A stretch of DNA of 64,000 nucleotides from SZUA-545 sp050297855 (GCA_050297855.1 JBNKTC010000020.1:124001-188000); one strand, 5' to 3'. Counted from the stretch's first letter, positions 17,429-26,106 are shown. Program-made: numbers and translations. The notes: a model not told the origin generated them from the letters alone.

Positions 17429-20400
17429 CTAAATCCTCACCCCGATGACTGTCACGTCATCATTTTTATCAAAGCCCTTCATGTAACGCTGCATCTCGTG
17501 CAGGAGGATCTCCTGCTGGTCGGCCATGCTTTCGGTATAGCTGGCTTCCAGGAGAGATTTAAAGCGTTTTTTCCCGAAAGGGAACCCTTTCTCTCCGCCG
17601 TTTTGATCCAGGTAGCCGTCGGTGGAGAGGTAAAATGCCATCCCCCCTTTTATGGGGACTTCATGGTCGGTGAAGCGGAAATCGGCCCGTGATTTTTTAT
17701 AGCCGATGGAGTGGCGGTCCCCTTTGATCACCCTGATCTCGCCCCCCTCTTCATAAAAAAGCGGGATCTCCGCACCCGCATACCTGGCGATCTGCCGCGC
17801 TTTGTTGAAGTAGAGGATTCCTGCATCAAACCCCGCATTGGAGACCGAGTCCTCGTCCTCCTGCCGGAGAAGGTGTTTCATCGTACGGTTGAAGGTCACG
17901 AGGATATCGGCCGGGGAGACTTCCCGGTCACCGTTGATGATCCCGCCGACGATCTGCCGTTCGATCGCCTTGACCAGCATCGTCACAAAGGCGCCCGGCA
18001 CACCGTGCCCGGTACAGTCGATCACCATAAGCAGCGCCTCGTCGTCGTTGCGCAGCTCTTCAAAGAGATAGATATCCCCGCCCACCACGTCGCGCGGGTG
18101 CCAGATGGCAAAATAGTCGGAGAAATAGCTGCGGATCAGGGAATTGTCCGGGATCAGGGCGTGCTGGATCAGGGCGGCGTATTCGATGGAGGATTTGGTG
18201 TTTTTGTGCAGGGTACGGATCTCCCGCTCCTTGTCCTTCTGCTCGGTGATGTCCGTGACCAGGCCTAAAAAGGACTCCTCCCCGTCATAGGGGATCGTGA
18301 TCAGGGAGAGGAGCGCATCGAAACTCCTGCCCTTAAGGGTCTTAAACTGGGTCTCGTAATTCTGCAGGCTCTCTCTTTTCCCCAGAGCCTCCAGGATACG
18401 TGAACGCTCGCCCGGATCGGTATAGACGACGCTGATATCGCTGCCGATGAGCTCCTCTTTGGTCGTCTCGTACTGTTCGTAGGCGAAGGGGTTGGCATAG
18501 ACGATCTCGTGGCTTTTTTTGTTGGTGATGATCATCGGGAAGACGATATTCTCCAGGATCGTATCGACCTGGTGCTTCTGCTCTTCGAGGGTCGTGATAT
18601 CCGAAAAGGAGGCGGTAAAGAGCTCCTCGTTCTCGAAATCGATCCTGGCGGCCGTGACGGTAAAGATATGTTCACGGCCCTTTCTGAGGATCTTGGCCTT
18701 ATGGAGCATCGCGGGTCGTGCAAGGATATAATCGATCCACTTCTCCCCGTCCATCTCTTTCTGGAGATAGCCGTTTTTGGGGTCCTCTTTGACAAAGGTG
18801 TCGCAGATGCAGTCGTACTCTTTTTTAAAATCATCCAGCGAGGCATACCAGTCGTAAAAATCCAAAAACGCCCGGTTGACCGTCTTGATCGTCTCCCCGT
18901 CCGTCGTAAGGACGATACCGGTCTGGGAATCCATGATCGTATTCAAGAAGATACTCTGGCGGTGCAGCTCCTGGGTGCGGTCTTTGACCTTCTCTTCCAG
19001 GTGAAGCGTCAGCTCCTCGACCGCTTTCTTGTCGGTGATGTCGTGGCGGATGGCACTATAGCCGCAGTTCTGCTGCCCTTCCTCGCATTCGGGGGTAATC
19101 GTCACGTCGACCCAGTAAAACCCGCCCGATTTGGTACGGTTTTTGATCTCCCCGTGCCATATCCTGCCTGCCTTGATCGTCTCCCACAGCTCTTTAAAAA
19201 GTGCCTTGGGCATATCGGGGTGGCGGACGATATTGTGCTGCCTGCCGATCAGCTCCTCCCTGCTGTAGCCCGAGATCTCGCAGAAGGCGTCGCTGACATA
19301 GGTGATATTCCCCTTTTCGTCGGCCTTTGAGGCGATAACGTTTTTATCGAAGATACTGACCAGCGACTGCAGTTCGGCGGTCTTGAGCCGTACCTTCTCT
19401 TCAAGGGTATTGTTGAGCTCTTCGACCTGCCGGTTGACGGCCGTGAGCTTGCGGTTCCAATATCCGATGATCAGCAGGATGACGAGTGCACCGCCGGCAA
19501 TCTCCCACAGCAGGGTATAGTCGATCTTCTCCACGTACTCCTGTTTGATCCACCGGCCGAAGATCTCGCTGCGGGTCGGTTCGTCGACGGAAGCGAGGAC
19601 CTTGTTGAGAATCCCCACCAGCGGGGCGTAATCCTTGCGGACCCCCAGCCCCAGCTCTGTCACCACCTTCGTCTTCCCGACGATCTTGATATTGGCCAGC
19701 CCCATCTCCGAGATGTGGTAGCTGCTTAGGATAAAGGTCCCGACAAAGGCATCCACTTTGCCCGTCGAAACGGCACTGAGGCCCTCTTGGACGTTATCCA
19801 CGTATTCGAAGGCGATATCGGGGTAGATCTCATAGAGTTTGGGCAGGTATCCGTACCCTTTGATGACAGCGATACGCTTATCCTTGATCGCGTTCAGGTC
19901 GTCCACGTAGTTCTGTTTCTCGTTCATCACGATCACCAGCGGGTTGTCGATATAGGGATTGGTGAATGTGACGTGACTTTTAAGGTCCGACTCCACCACC
20001 TCGGAGATGACGTCGATCTCCCCGCTCCGTGCCAGTTGGACACTCTCGTCAAAATCCCGGGTCTCAATCCGCTCGAACCGGATCCCCAGCCGATCCTCGA
20101 TCAGTTTCAGGTAATCGGCTACGATCCCGACATACTCCCCCTTGTCGTTAAACGCTTCCAGCGGGAGCCAGTTAGGGTCCCCGGCAAACCGCAGCACCTT
20201 GTGCTCCCGAAGCCACGCCTTCTCGTCATCGCTCAGCCGGATGCTCTTGGACTGCCCTTTGATAAAGATCCACTTGTTAAAGATCTCGTCCCGCTCCGCC
20301 GGGGTGACGGCGTCCAGGCTCTTTTTGAGGATGCTGTACAGAAGCGGTTCGCCCTTTTTGACCAGCATGTGCGCCGTCGTGGGGTCGGAGACGGTCTGGA

Positions 20401-21760
20401 CGATCGACTTGAGCCCCCCGATCATATTCTCCCGCAGGACATGGTTGATCGTCGCGGGGCTCTCCAAAAAGGCGTCGGCCTTCTTGTTAAGCACCGCGCT
20501 GATAAGCCCCAGCGTACTCTCCACCTCGACGATTGTGACGTTTTTCAGGTGGGGGAGGTAGGGGTCGAGGGTCGCATACCCCTTGATACGCGCCAGCCGT
20601 TTGCCGTTCAGGTCGTCAAAACTCCTGATCCGGTCATCATCGCTCCGTGCATAGATAAAGTCGCGCAGGCTGATGTGGGCGGGAAGATAATCCCCGAATT
20701 TTTCGCGCTCCTTGTTGTAGAGAGCGGCGGGGAGGAGGTCCAGCCTTCCCGCCTTGAACTCCTGCAGGATCTCGTTCCATTTTCCCACGTGCAGATCGAC
20801 CTTGAGGCCGCTCTTCTTCTCCAGCAGCTCCAGGAACTCTTTAGTCACCCCCTGGAACTCGCCCTTTTGATCCAGGAAGTTAAACGGGGCCCAGTCATCC
20901 CCCGACCCGACCCGGATCACCGGGTGGGCCTTGCGCCACGCCAGCTCGTCGGGACTCAGTCGAGCTGCGTGGCCCTCGGGCTTCATACGCACCCACTTGT
21001 CCCTGATCGCCGTACGCTCCTGGCGGGAGATGCTGTCAAGCCCCTTCTGGAGAATATCCCGGAGTACCGTATTGCCTTTCCGCACCCCCATGTAGAGATG
21101 GGCCGGGGCGAAGTCGGCCCGGTTGACCGCCTTGATGCCGGTCAGGTAGTTCTGCTCGATGGCATAGGAGGCGGGGGCCAGCGACTCGATAAAGGCGTCG
21201 GCTTTTCCCGTCATGAGGCTGTTCAGCCCCTCGGTCAGGTTCTCCACCGGGAACAGCTTGACCTGCGGGTACTTCTCCCGGATGATATCTTCGGTATAGT
21301 ACCCCTCCACCACGGCCAGCGTCTTGCCGAAAAGGTCTTCGATACCATAGATCTCGTCGTTCTCTTCCCGGACAAAAAAGTACTGGGCAAGCTCCAGGTA
21401 GGGTGCGGTGAATGTGACAAACGCCTCCCGCTGCTTGCTGTGGAAAAGCACGGGCAGCATATCCAGCTCACCCGCCTTGAACATCCCCAGCAGCTCCAGC
21501 CAGTCATGCCCCGTAACGACATCGAACCGCACCCCCGTATGCTCCGAGATCTTCTGGAGGTAGTCGCTGACGATCCCGGTATACTCCCCGTCGCTGCCGA
21601 CAAAATCAAACGGCGCCCAGTCCATCTCGCCCCCGACCTTGATCACGGGGTGCTCACTGAGATACGCCTGCTCCTTGGGCGTCAACGGGACAACGGTACC
21701 AAAAAGAGAATCGGAAATAAAAAAAAGAAGCGCGAAAAGAGAAAGAATCCTGTTTTTCAC
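17429..21760 (-). CDS. Giant sensor: three SBP_bac_3 domains, membrane helix, three PAS domains, PP2C phosphatase (SiaA-like)
   Basis: 1443 residues. After a signal peptide come three periplasmic solute-binding (family 3) domains (about 30-262, 275-505, 520-755), each opening with a related VI(K/R)VGG-DWAPF-type segment. One membrane helix follows (about 764-783), then an Aer-type PAS with HNIVRHPDMP, two more PAS-like domains, and a SpoIIE/PP2C domain (about 1190-1443). The PP2C metal ligands are present: D1224 and D1229 (DVVGGD), D1248, D1381 (TDGY) and D1434-D1435. It is predicted to dephosphorylate the SiaC-like protein in response to bound solutes. SiaA of Pseudomonas has a different, much smaller sensor. 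Confidence 0.88.
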   Translation of the reverse strand: MKNRILSLFALLFFISDSLFGTVVPLTPKEQAYLSEHPVIKVGGEMDWAPFDFVGSDGEYTGIVSDYLQKISEHTGVRFDVVTGHDWLELLGMFKAGELDMLPVLFHSKQREAFVTFTAPYLELAQYFFVREENDEIYGIEDLFGKTLAVVEGYYTEDIIREKYPQVKLFPVENLTEGLNSLMTGKADAFIESLAPASYAIEQNYLTGIKAVNRADFAPAHLYMGVRKGNTVLRDILQKGLDSISRQERTAIRDKWVRMKPEGHAARLSPDELAWRKAHPVIRVGSGDDWAPFNFLDQKGEFQGVTKEFLELLEKKSGLKVDLHVGKWNEILQEFKAGRLDLLPAALYNKEREKFGDYLPAHISLRDFIYARSDDDRIRSFDDLNGKRLARIKGYATLDPYLPHLKNVTIVEVESTLGLISAVLNKKADAFLESPATINHVLRENMIGGLKSIVQTVSDPTTAHMLVKKGEPLLYSILKKSLDAVTPAERDEIFNKWIFIKGQSKSIRLSDDEKAWLREHKVLRFAGDPNWLPLEAFNDKGEYVGIVADYLKLIEDRLGIRFERIETRDFDESVQLARSGEIDVISEVVESDLKSHVTFTNPYIDNPLVIVMNEKQNYVDDLNAIKDKRIAVIKGYGYLPKLYEIYPDIAFEYVDNVQEGLSAVSTGKVDAFVGTFILSSYHISEMGLANIKIVGKTKVVTELGLGVRKDYAPLVGILNKVLASVDEPTRSEIFGRWIKQEYVEKIDYTLLWEIAGGALVILLIIGYWNRKLTAVNRQVEELNNTLEEKVRLKTAELQSLVSIFDKNVIASKADEKGNITYVSDAFCEISGYSREELIGRQHNIVRHPDMPKALFKELWETIKAGRIWHGEIKNRTKSGGFYWVDVTITPECEEGQQNCGYSAIRHDITDKKAVEELTLHLEEKVKDRTQELHRQSIFLNTIMDSQTGIVLTTDGETIKTVNRAFLDFYDWYASLDDFKKEYDCICDTFVKEDPKNGYLQKEMDGEKWIDYILARPAMLHKAKILRKGREHIFTVTAARIDFENEELFTASFSDITTLEEQKHQVDTILENIVFPMIITNKKSHEIVYANPFAYEQYETTKEELIGSDISVVYTDPGERSRILEALGKRESLQNYETQFKTLKGRSFDALLSLITIPYDGEESFLGLVTDITEQKDKEREIRTLHKNTKSSIEYAALIQHALIPDNSLIRSYFSDYFAIWHPRDVVGGDIYLFEELRNDDEALLMVIDCTGHGVPGAFVTMLVKAIERQIVGGIINGDREVSPADILVTFNRTMKHLLRQEDEDSVSNAGFDAGILYFNKARQIARYAGAEIPLFYEEGGEIRVIKGDRHSIGYKKSRADFRFTDHEVPIKGGMAFYLSTDGYLDQNGGEKGFPFGKKRFKSLLEASYTESMADQQEILLHEMQRYMKGFDKNDDVTVIGVRI

Positions 21761-21862
21761 AATGCACTCGATTTATGATTGATAGTTATTAACTAGTGTA
21801 GTGGAAAGAAAATAAAAGGAATATGAGAAAATCTGGAAGTGAGCGCTATATTCGCAGGGGGA

Positions 21863-23197
21863 TTATCTCCCCCTGCCCCTGTTTTTTTTACCCGAAGATT
21901 TTTTCTCATCGGGTATTTCACGCTCCGTGCGCGACCCGCGCTTGCCCAGATATTTCCGCTGCGCCGGCCCTTTCTTGCGCTTGTTCCCGAAGGCTCCGGG
22001 GGTTTTGCCCTTTTTCTCGTCTTCTCGGGTCATACTTTTTCCCCGTGTCTTGACCTTTTCCTCGCGTACCGGCGGTTCGAACCCTTCGATTTCGACGGTC
22101 TCGATATTTTTGCCCAGCATGGTGATGATCTTTTTCCATGACTGGTGCTCCGCCGAGGAGAGGAGCGTGATCGCCAGCCCCTCTTTCCCCGCACGCCCGG
22201 TCCGGCCGATGCGGTGGAGGTAGTCGGTGCTGATGTGGGGGATGTCGTAGTTGATGACGACATCCAGCCCGTCGATGTCCAGCCCCCGCGCCGCGATGTC
22301 CGTGGCGACGAGGACACGCACTTTGCCTTCGCGGAAATCGCTCAGCGCCCGGTCGCGGGCCCCGTGCTTTTTGTCCCCGTGGATGACGGCATTTTTCAGG
22401 CCGCTTAGCTCAAGCTCCTTGCCCACTTCGTCCGCTTCGGCCTTGGTACGGGTAAAGACCAGCACCTGGGGATAGTTGTTGGAACCGATCAGGAAGGAGA
22501 GAAGCTCGCACTTGCGCTCCTTTTCCACCGGGTGGACCACCTGGCGCAATGTCGCGTCGGCGGCTTTGAGGTTGTCGATCTCGACCAGGAGCGGCTTCTT
22601 GAGGATCGTTTCGCTCAGGCGCTTGACCGCCCCCGTCATCGTCGCCGAAAAGAGCATGTTCTGCCGTTTTTCGGGCAGCAGGCCGATCAGCTCCTCCACC
22701 TCGCGGATAAAGCCCATGTCAAAGATCGTATCCGCTTCGTCGAAGACCAGGTAGGCGATCCTGGAAAGGGGCACATGCCCCTGCTTGTTCAGCTCGATCA
22801 GCCGCCCGGGGGTGGCCACGAGGATATCGGCCCCATTCTGCATCTCTTTCGCCTGACGGCTGATATTCGCCCCGCCGTAAAGGGCAACAACACGAAGCGC
22901 CAGCCCCGCAGCATACAGCCCAATCGCCTCCGCCACCTGCGAAGCCAGCTCCCGCGTAGGCACGACGATCAGCGCCCGCGCTTTGTCATGCTCAGCCGCA
23001 TCGCCGCTAAGCTTCTGAATAATCGGCAGCGCAAAAGCCGCCGTCTTCCCCGTGCCCGTCTGCGCCGCCGCCAAAAGATCACGCCCCCGCAAAACAACCG
23101 GGATCACCTCTTTTTGAATCGGAGTCGGTTCCGTATACCCCTTGTCGGCAAGCGTTTTCTGAAGATCGGGACTGAGCCCGAGGGTAGCAAATGACAT
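21863..23197 (-). CDS. DEAD-box RNA helicase (RhlE/DeaD type)
   Basis: ATP-dependent RNA unwinding enzyme for ribosome assembly or RNA decay. The 444 residues hold all main motifs: the Q-motif (TPIQ), AQTGTGKT, PTRELA, DEAD in VFDEADTIFD, SAT, and HRIGRTGRAG of motif VI. The C-terminal 70 residues are lysine- and arginine-rich (ending GRGR) as in RhlE-type proteins. A perfect 8-bp hairpin overlaps the stop codon. It borders the accessory island upstream of its start. Confidence 0.93.
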   Translation of the reverse strand: MSFATLGLSPDLQKTLADKGYTEPTPIQKEVIPVVLRGRDLLAAAQTGTGKTAAFALPIIQKLSGDAAEHDKARALIVVPTRELASQVAEAIGLYAAGLALRVVALYGGANISRQAKEMQNGADILVATPGRLIELNKQGHVPLSRIAYLVFDEADTIFDMGFIREVEELIGLLPEKRQNMLFSATMTGAVKRLSETILKKPLLVEIDNLKAADATLRQVVHPVEKERKCELLSFLIGSNNYPQVLVFTRTKAEADEVGKELELSGLKNAVIHGDKKHGARDRALSDFREGKVRVLVATDIAARGLDIDGLDVVINYDIPHISTDYLHRIGRTGRAGKEGLAITLLSSAEHQSWKKIITMLGKNIETVEIEGFEPPVREEKVKTRGKSMTREDEKKGKTPGAFGNKRKKGPAQRKYLGKRGSRTEREIPDEKKSSGKKNRGRGR

Positions 23198-23262
23198 GAT
23201 GTGCCCTTATATAAAATTTATAGGATGAATCGTTTTGGGTATTGTACTTAAAAATGAGGGTA

Positions 23263-23292
23263 AAACTCCCGGAGTAGCAGTCGCGGGAGTTT
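23263..23292. repeat. Hairpin bordering the accessory island (left)
   Basis: AAACTCCCG (23263-23271) and CGGGAGTTT (23284-23292) are exact reverse complements with a 12-base loop. The nine bases ACTCCCGGA at 23265-23273 recur at 26152-26160 in another hairpin on the other side of the island. It may be a transcription terminator for the minus-strand toxin-antitoxin group. Confidence 0.5.
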
Positions 23293-23350
23293 GGGAGTTC
23301 AGATTTTGCGACTTTAATGTCGAAAGTGACTCCTCTTGTTTTTTGTAAGC

Positions 23351-23584
23351 TTACGCAGCACTCTTATCAAAGTGACGGACATCCACCTCTGCACCGCTTT
23401 TAACGATCTCCCGGGCTGATTCCAAAAGCTTTTTGGTGATGCTGTCGGTTACATAAGCTTCGCCGCAATTATCACAAACAAGAGCCGGAACATTTTTAAA
23501 CACAATCGTCGATCCGTCTTTTTCCAGTGTTACGGTCGTCGTGCCCTCTACGGTATTACCATGTTTGCAGATTACACACTTCAT
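23351..23584 (-). CDS. YgiT-type zinc-finger protein (MqsA N-domain-like)
   Basis: A 77-residue protein with two CxxC pairs (CVIC and CDNC) in the spacing of YgiT/MqsA zinc-binding domains, and the typical LVCDNCGEAYVTD core. It lacks the DNA-binding HTH half of MqsA. Its ATG overlaps the HepT-like stop by four bases, so it belongs to the toxin-antitoxin operon. It may be an additional antitoxin or regulator. No MqsR gene is nearby. Confidence 0.8.
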   Translation of the reverse strand: MKCVICKHGNTVEGTTTVTLEKDGSTIVFKNVPALVCDNCGEAYVTDSITKKLLESAREIVKSGAEVDVRHFDKSAA

Positions 23585-24027
23585 TGCTTTTTTCCTGTTT
23601 TAAAATCATCTTCCAACTGTGCAAGCAGTAAAAGCACCTCTTTGTTATAACCGTACTCCTCTTGGGCTGACATGATGGCCTCGGAAAGGTCCAGGTTTTC
23701 CGCTGTGACCACCTGCTCAAGCTCAAGAACATACGAATCGAGCTTCTTCGTCGCCACCTCCCAGACGATCTCCTCGTCGATACCGAAATAACCGTGGGTG
23801 ATCTGATTTCTAAAATCAACGATTCTTCTGTACGTCTCGCCTATCAAGCCACTTTTTAATATCTGGTTGGTCGCCTCACCGATCACCTGGAGCTCGCGAA
23901 GCGTGGCATCCCATTCAAGTTCGCTGTGCAAAAGTTCCTGGGCATTTTTAAACCGTTTGATATAACGGCTGATCTTGTTTGTGGCAATAAAGATATCGAC
24001 GATATAGATCGTTACATCCCTAGACAT
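23581..24027 (-). CDS. hepT: HepT-like toxin (DUF86 HEPN ribonuclease)
   Basis: HEPN-fold protein whose family members cleave RNA and are silenced by AMPylation from the MntA partner. 148 residues; the catalytic RX4HXY motif is intact (RNQITHGY). A tail of about 40 residues after the HEPN core (from VTAENLDLSEAIM) is longer than the common 110-140-residue DUF86 protein. The start overlaps the MntA-like stop by 8 bases and the end overlaps the zinc-finger gene, so the three are translationally coupled. Confidence 0.85.
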   Translation of the reverse strand: MSRDVTIYIVDIFIATNKISRYIKRFKNAQELLHSELEWDATLRELQVIGEATNQILKSGLIGETYRRIVDFRNQITHGYFGIDEEIVWEVATKKLDSYVLELEQVVTAENLDLSEAIMSAQEEYGYNKEVLLLLAQLEDDFKTGKKQ

Positions 24028-24304
24028 AGATGATCTCGTTCTGAATCTCTTTTTTGATCATATGGCGGAGCGTTTTTTCCATCCCCAAATCGACGTTTCT
24101 TTTGAGATTGCTCTCAAGAAACTCTTTGAGGGCGTAATAATCGTCAAAACTCGACGGCATGGAAACAAGGATATCCACATCGCTTTCCCGGGTGGCTGTT
24201 TCGGTAGAAAACGAACCGAAAAGCCCGATTTTTTCAACATGAAAGCGCTGCTGTAAAAAGGGTTTGTTTTCTTTGAGAAATAACAGAATCTCCTCTTTAT
24301 TCAT
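24020..24304 (-). CDS. mntA: MntA-like minimal nucleotidyltransferase antitoxin
   Basis: 94-residue nucleotidyltransferase expected to AMPylate the HepT toxin on its tyrosine. The GSX10DXD signature is complete (GSFS...SDVD), followed by the DLGMEKTLRHMIK segment with the third acidic residue. The start at 24304 (MNKEEILLFL) is chosen because AAAGG lies about 8 bases upstream; a longer frame upstream would add 27 hydrophobic, cysteine-containing residues without a good ribosome site. First gene of the toxin-antitoxin group. Confidence 0.85.
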   Translation of the reverse strand: MNKEEILLFLKENKPFLQQRFHVEKIGLFGSFSTETATRESDVDILVSMPSSFDDYYALKEFLESNLKRNVDLGMEKTLRHMIKKEIQNEIIYV

Positions 24305-24384
24305 CAACTTTGCCTTTTTGAAATATCTTGGAATATTGTAGCATATTACGCAAAACCTCAAAAAAACAGCAAAACCCTTTTCCA

Positions 24385-24412
24385 AAAGAAAGCAAAGACA
24401 ACCGCTTTCTTT
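24385..24412. repeat. Perfect inverted repeat, 9-bp arms
   Basis: AAAGAAAGC (24385-24393) and GCTTTCTTT (24404-24412) with a 10-base loop. Left boundary structure of the intergenic element; could form a hairpin in RNA of either strand. Confidence 0.55.
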
Positions 24413-24561
24413 CCGAAATTGTCAGGCTTTGTTTTTCCCCGACGGAGAAGCAAAAAGGAGGAAAAAGGACGAGGACTGTCTGAGCGAAGCGAGTTCCGCA
24501 GGCCCCTCTTTTTTGCGCCGGAGGAGGGAAGAAGAAAAACAACCGGCTGACGCTTTTCTTG

Positions 24562-24588
24562 GTTCCTTCTTTACTAAAAAGAAGGAAC
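24562..24588. repeat. Perfect inverted repeat, 11-bp arms
   Basis: GTTCCTTCTTT (24562-24572) and AAAGAAGGAAC (24578-24588) around the loop ACTAA. The right-hand structure of the intergenic element. No T run follows on either strand, so a simple terminator is unlikely. Confidence 0.6.
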
Positions 24589-24642
24589 AGCCCGCCCGGC
24601 TAGAGGGCAAATAAAGATGAGAATCTATTTTTGAATCATCTT

Positions 24643-26106
24643 CTATTTTCGCCAGTCAATATCATTGAGAGAACTCAATACTTTCTTAAATACTTGTTCA
24701 TCATCAAAAAAACTAGAATCTTTTATGACAATTGTTTTATTTTCAGAAATTTTTTTAGTAATTTCGTTTTCAATTTCATCTAATTCTGGTTTTATCAATA
24801 TCATATCCTGCTCAAATCTTTTTTTTGCATCTTCAATGCAAGAAAAACCTTGATGCAAATGAATATACAAATTTTTTTTATAAGCCACTAATTCAGGATC
24901 ACCTACCAAATCAGAATAATCACCTTGCATGATACGGTTACTTGTTTCAAATAAATATTCGGAGATTTCTTCAATTAATTTTTCTTTTGACTTTTTAACC
25001 TGTGGGAAAATGTCTGGAAGTAATTTCTCAGGTAGCGCCTTCAATACCAACTTGCTTGACAGTCTTTGAAATAAATATGGGTTTGCAATTCCTACACTAA
25101 ATGGATGTATTTTCCCAGGAAAAAGAAGTTTGTGAGTTATCCTTTCAAGAACTTTTTCTTGTATTTTTGAATTTAAATAATGTGTCTCAAATTTATTGAG
25201 CAATATTTTTGTTTCCTGTACACTTTTCAATACTTCTTTAAATCTATCAGGTCCTAAAGATTTGAAAAACTCTTTACTATAACCAAAAAAATCAACTAGA
25301 CCTAAATTGATCCTATCATCTTGTATTGTATTACTTATTCTTTCTTGCAGATTTTTCAAATCTTCATCAGTTAACAATTTTAAGCCATAATCGTCAAGTG
25401 CATTTCGAATTACTTTATCAGCATTTTCTAAATCTATTACACTTTTAACGTTAAAAAATGTGGTCAATATGTCAGGATAATTATAAATTCTTAATGACAG
25501 GTCACTACAATTGAAATAAACTATTTTTATTTGAGATAGGAGTTCTATTATATCTTGGAGTGGTGGTGTTCTTTTATAGTCTGAAAAAGATTTATATTCC
25601 TCTATAAGTTCATCTATATATTTTCCTATATTGCCCAATTTAATTTCTTCCTGTATTTCTGAGTGAAACTCTTTAATAAGTTGAATTGCAGGTTCTGAAA
25701 GATCATTTGATACGAATAACTGATACTCAAATTTTTTTGGATTTGGAAGAATTTTTTTATCCAGAGTGGAAAATAAAAGGAACTTGACTATTTCTTTCAA
25801 TACTGCTGGTCTGGAAAGTCGTGCTTTATATTTTTTACATTGAACTATTCCACTTACATGTTCTTCGCTATATAAAACACAATCTCGTCCTCGTTCACCT
25901 ATTCCTTGCATAAGAGAAATATCTGTATATTCTTGTATTTGTGATTGTTGTATTTCTTTTTGAACTAATTGATAAACAAGTATTTCAAATTCTCTATCCC
26001 CAAGCTCTGATAATGGGAGTAAATCGATTCCTGAATCTATTGCAAGTGGCTTATGTCCAGCTTTTGCTTCTGACGCTATCTCTTCCTGAGTTATTTTTCT
26101 AGACAT
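24643..26106 (-). CDS. AT-rich gene with PD-(D/E)XK (Mrr-like) nuclease N-terminal domain; possible defence protein
   Basis: 487 residues. Residues about 30-160 look like an Mrr/REase-like domain: a helix with Glu (DREFEILVYQLVQKE), then GERGRD with Asp75, then VQCKKYK with Gln89 and Lys91, which matches the E-GxD-QxK catalytic pattern. The remaining 330 residues are mainly helical and not recognised; no Walker A, helicase or methylase motif is visible. Base composition is strikingly AT-rich (one 60-base line has 11 G+C, another 22) against GC-rich neighbours, so recent transfer is likely. Phage or foreign-DNA defence is inferred from the domain and setting only. Confidence 0.7.
   Translation of the reverse strand: MSRKITQEEIASEAKAGHKPLAIDSGIDLLPLSELGDREFEILVYQLVQKEIQQSQIQEYTDISLMQGIGERGRDCVLYSEEHVSGIVQCKKYKARLSRPAVLKEIVKFLLFSTLDKKILPNPKKFEYQLFVSNDLSEPAIQLIKEFHSEIQEEIKLGNIGKYIDELIEEYKSFSDYKRTPPLQDIIELLSQIKIVYFNCSDLSLRIYNYPDILTTFFNVKSVIDLENADKVIRNALDDYGLKLLTDEDLKNLQERISNTIQDDRINLGLVDFFGYSKEFFKSLGPDRFKEVLKSVQETKILLNKFETHYLNSKIQEKVLERITHKLLFPGKIHPFSVGIANPYLFQRLSSKLVLKALPEKLLPDIFPQVKKSKEKLIEEISEYLFETSNRIMQGDYSDLVGDPELVAYKKNLYIHLHQGFSCIEDAKKRFEQDMILIKPELDEIENEITKKISENKTIVIKDSSFFDDEQVFKKVLSSLNDIDWRK

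Larger units (their letters stand above)
24305..24642. other. Intergenic stretch with a structured, repeat-like element
   Basis: 338 bases without a convincing gene. It contains two perfect inverted repeats (24385-24412 and 24562-24588) on either side of a purine-rich segment with ACTGTCTGAGCGAAGCGAGTT (ends near 24495). The core AGCGAAGCGAG resembles a motif at 42825-42835 (AGCAAAGCGAG on the minus strand). The sequence style recalls dispersed intergenic elements that I remember from several proteobacterial genomes, with the tag GAGCGAAGCGAG and TTTCTTT/AAAGAAA stems. Short open frames here are lysine- and serine-rich and overlap on both strands, which argues against coding. Confidence 0.45.

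Noticed and set aside
19787..21778. Long plus-strand frame opposite the giant sensor gene
   Set aside because: The minus-strand gene shows three clear solute-binding domains here; the opposite frame is a composition effect.
21855..21875. Perfect hairpin CAGGGGGA/TCCCCCTG as deaD terminator
   Set aside because: It overlaps the stop codon, and no T run follows on the minus strand. The T run lies on the plus-strand side, where no gene ends, and is coding sequence for the Lys residues of deaD.
24305..24385. Longer MntA-like protein with a hydrophobic N-terminal extension
   Set aside because: MntA-type proteins start at MNKEE-like positions; the extension lacks a ribosome site and has an unusual Phe/Cys-rich composition.
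24422..24614. Short overlapping open frames in the intergenic element, on both strands
   Set aside because: They mirror each other, are low-complexity (Lys, Ser, Phe, Arg), have no plausible ribosome sites, and cover perfect inverted repeats.
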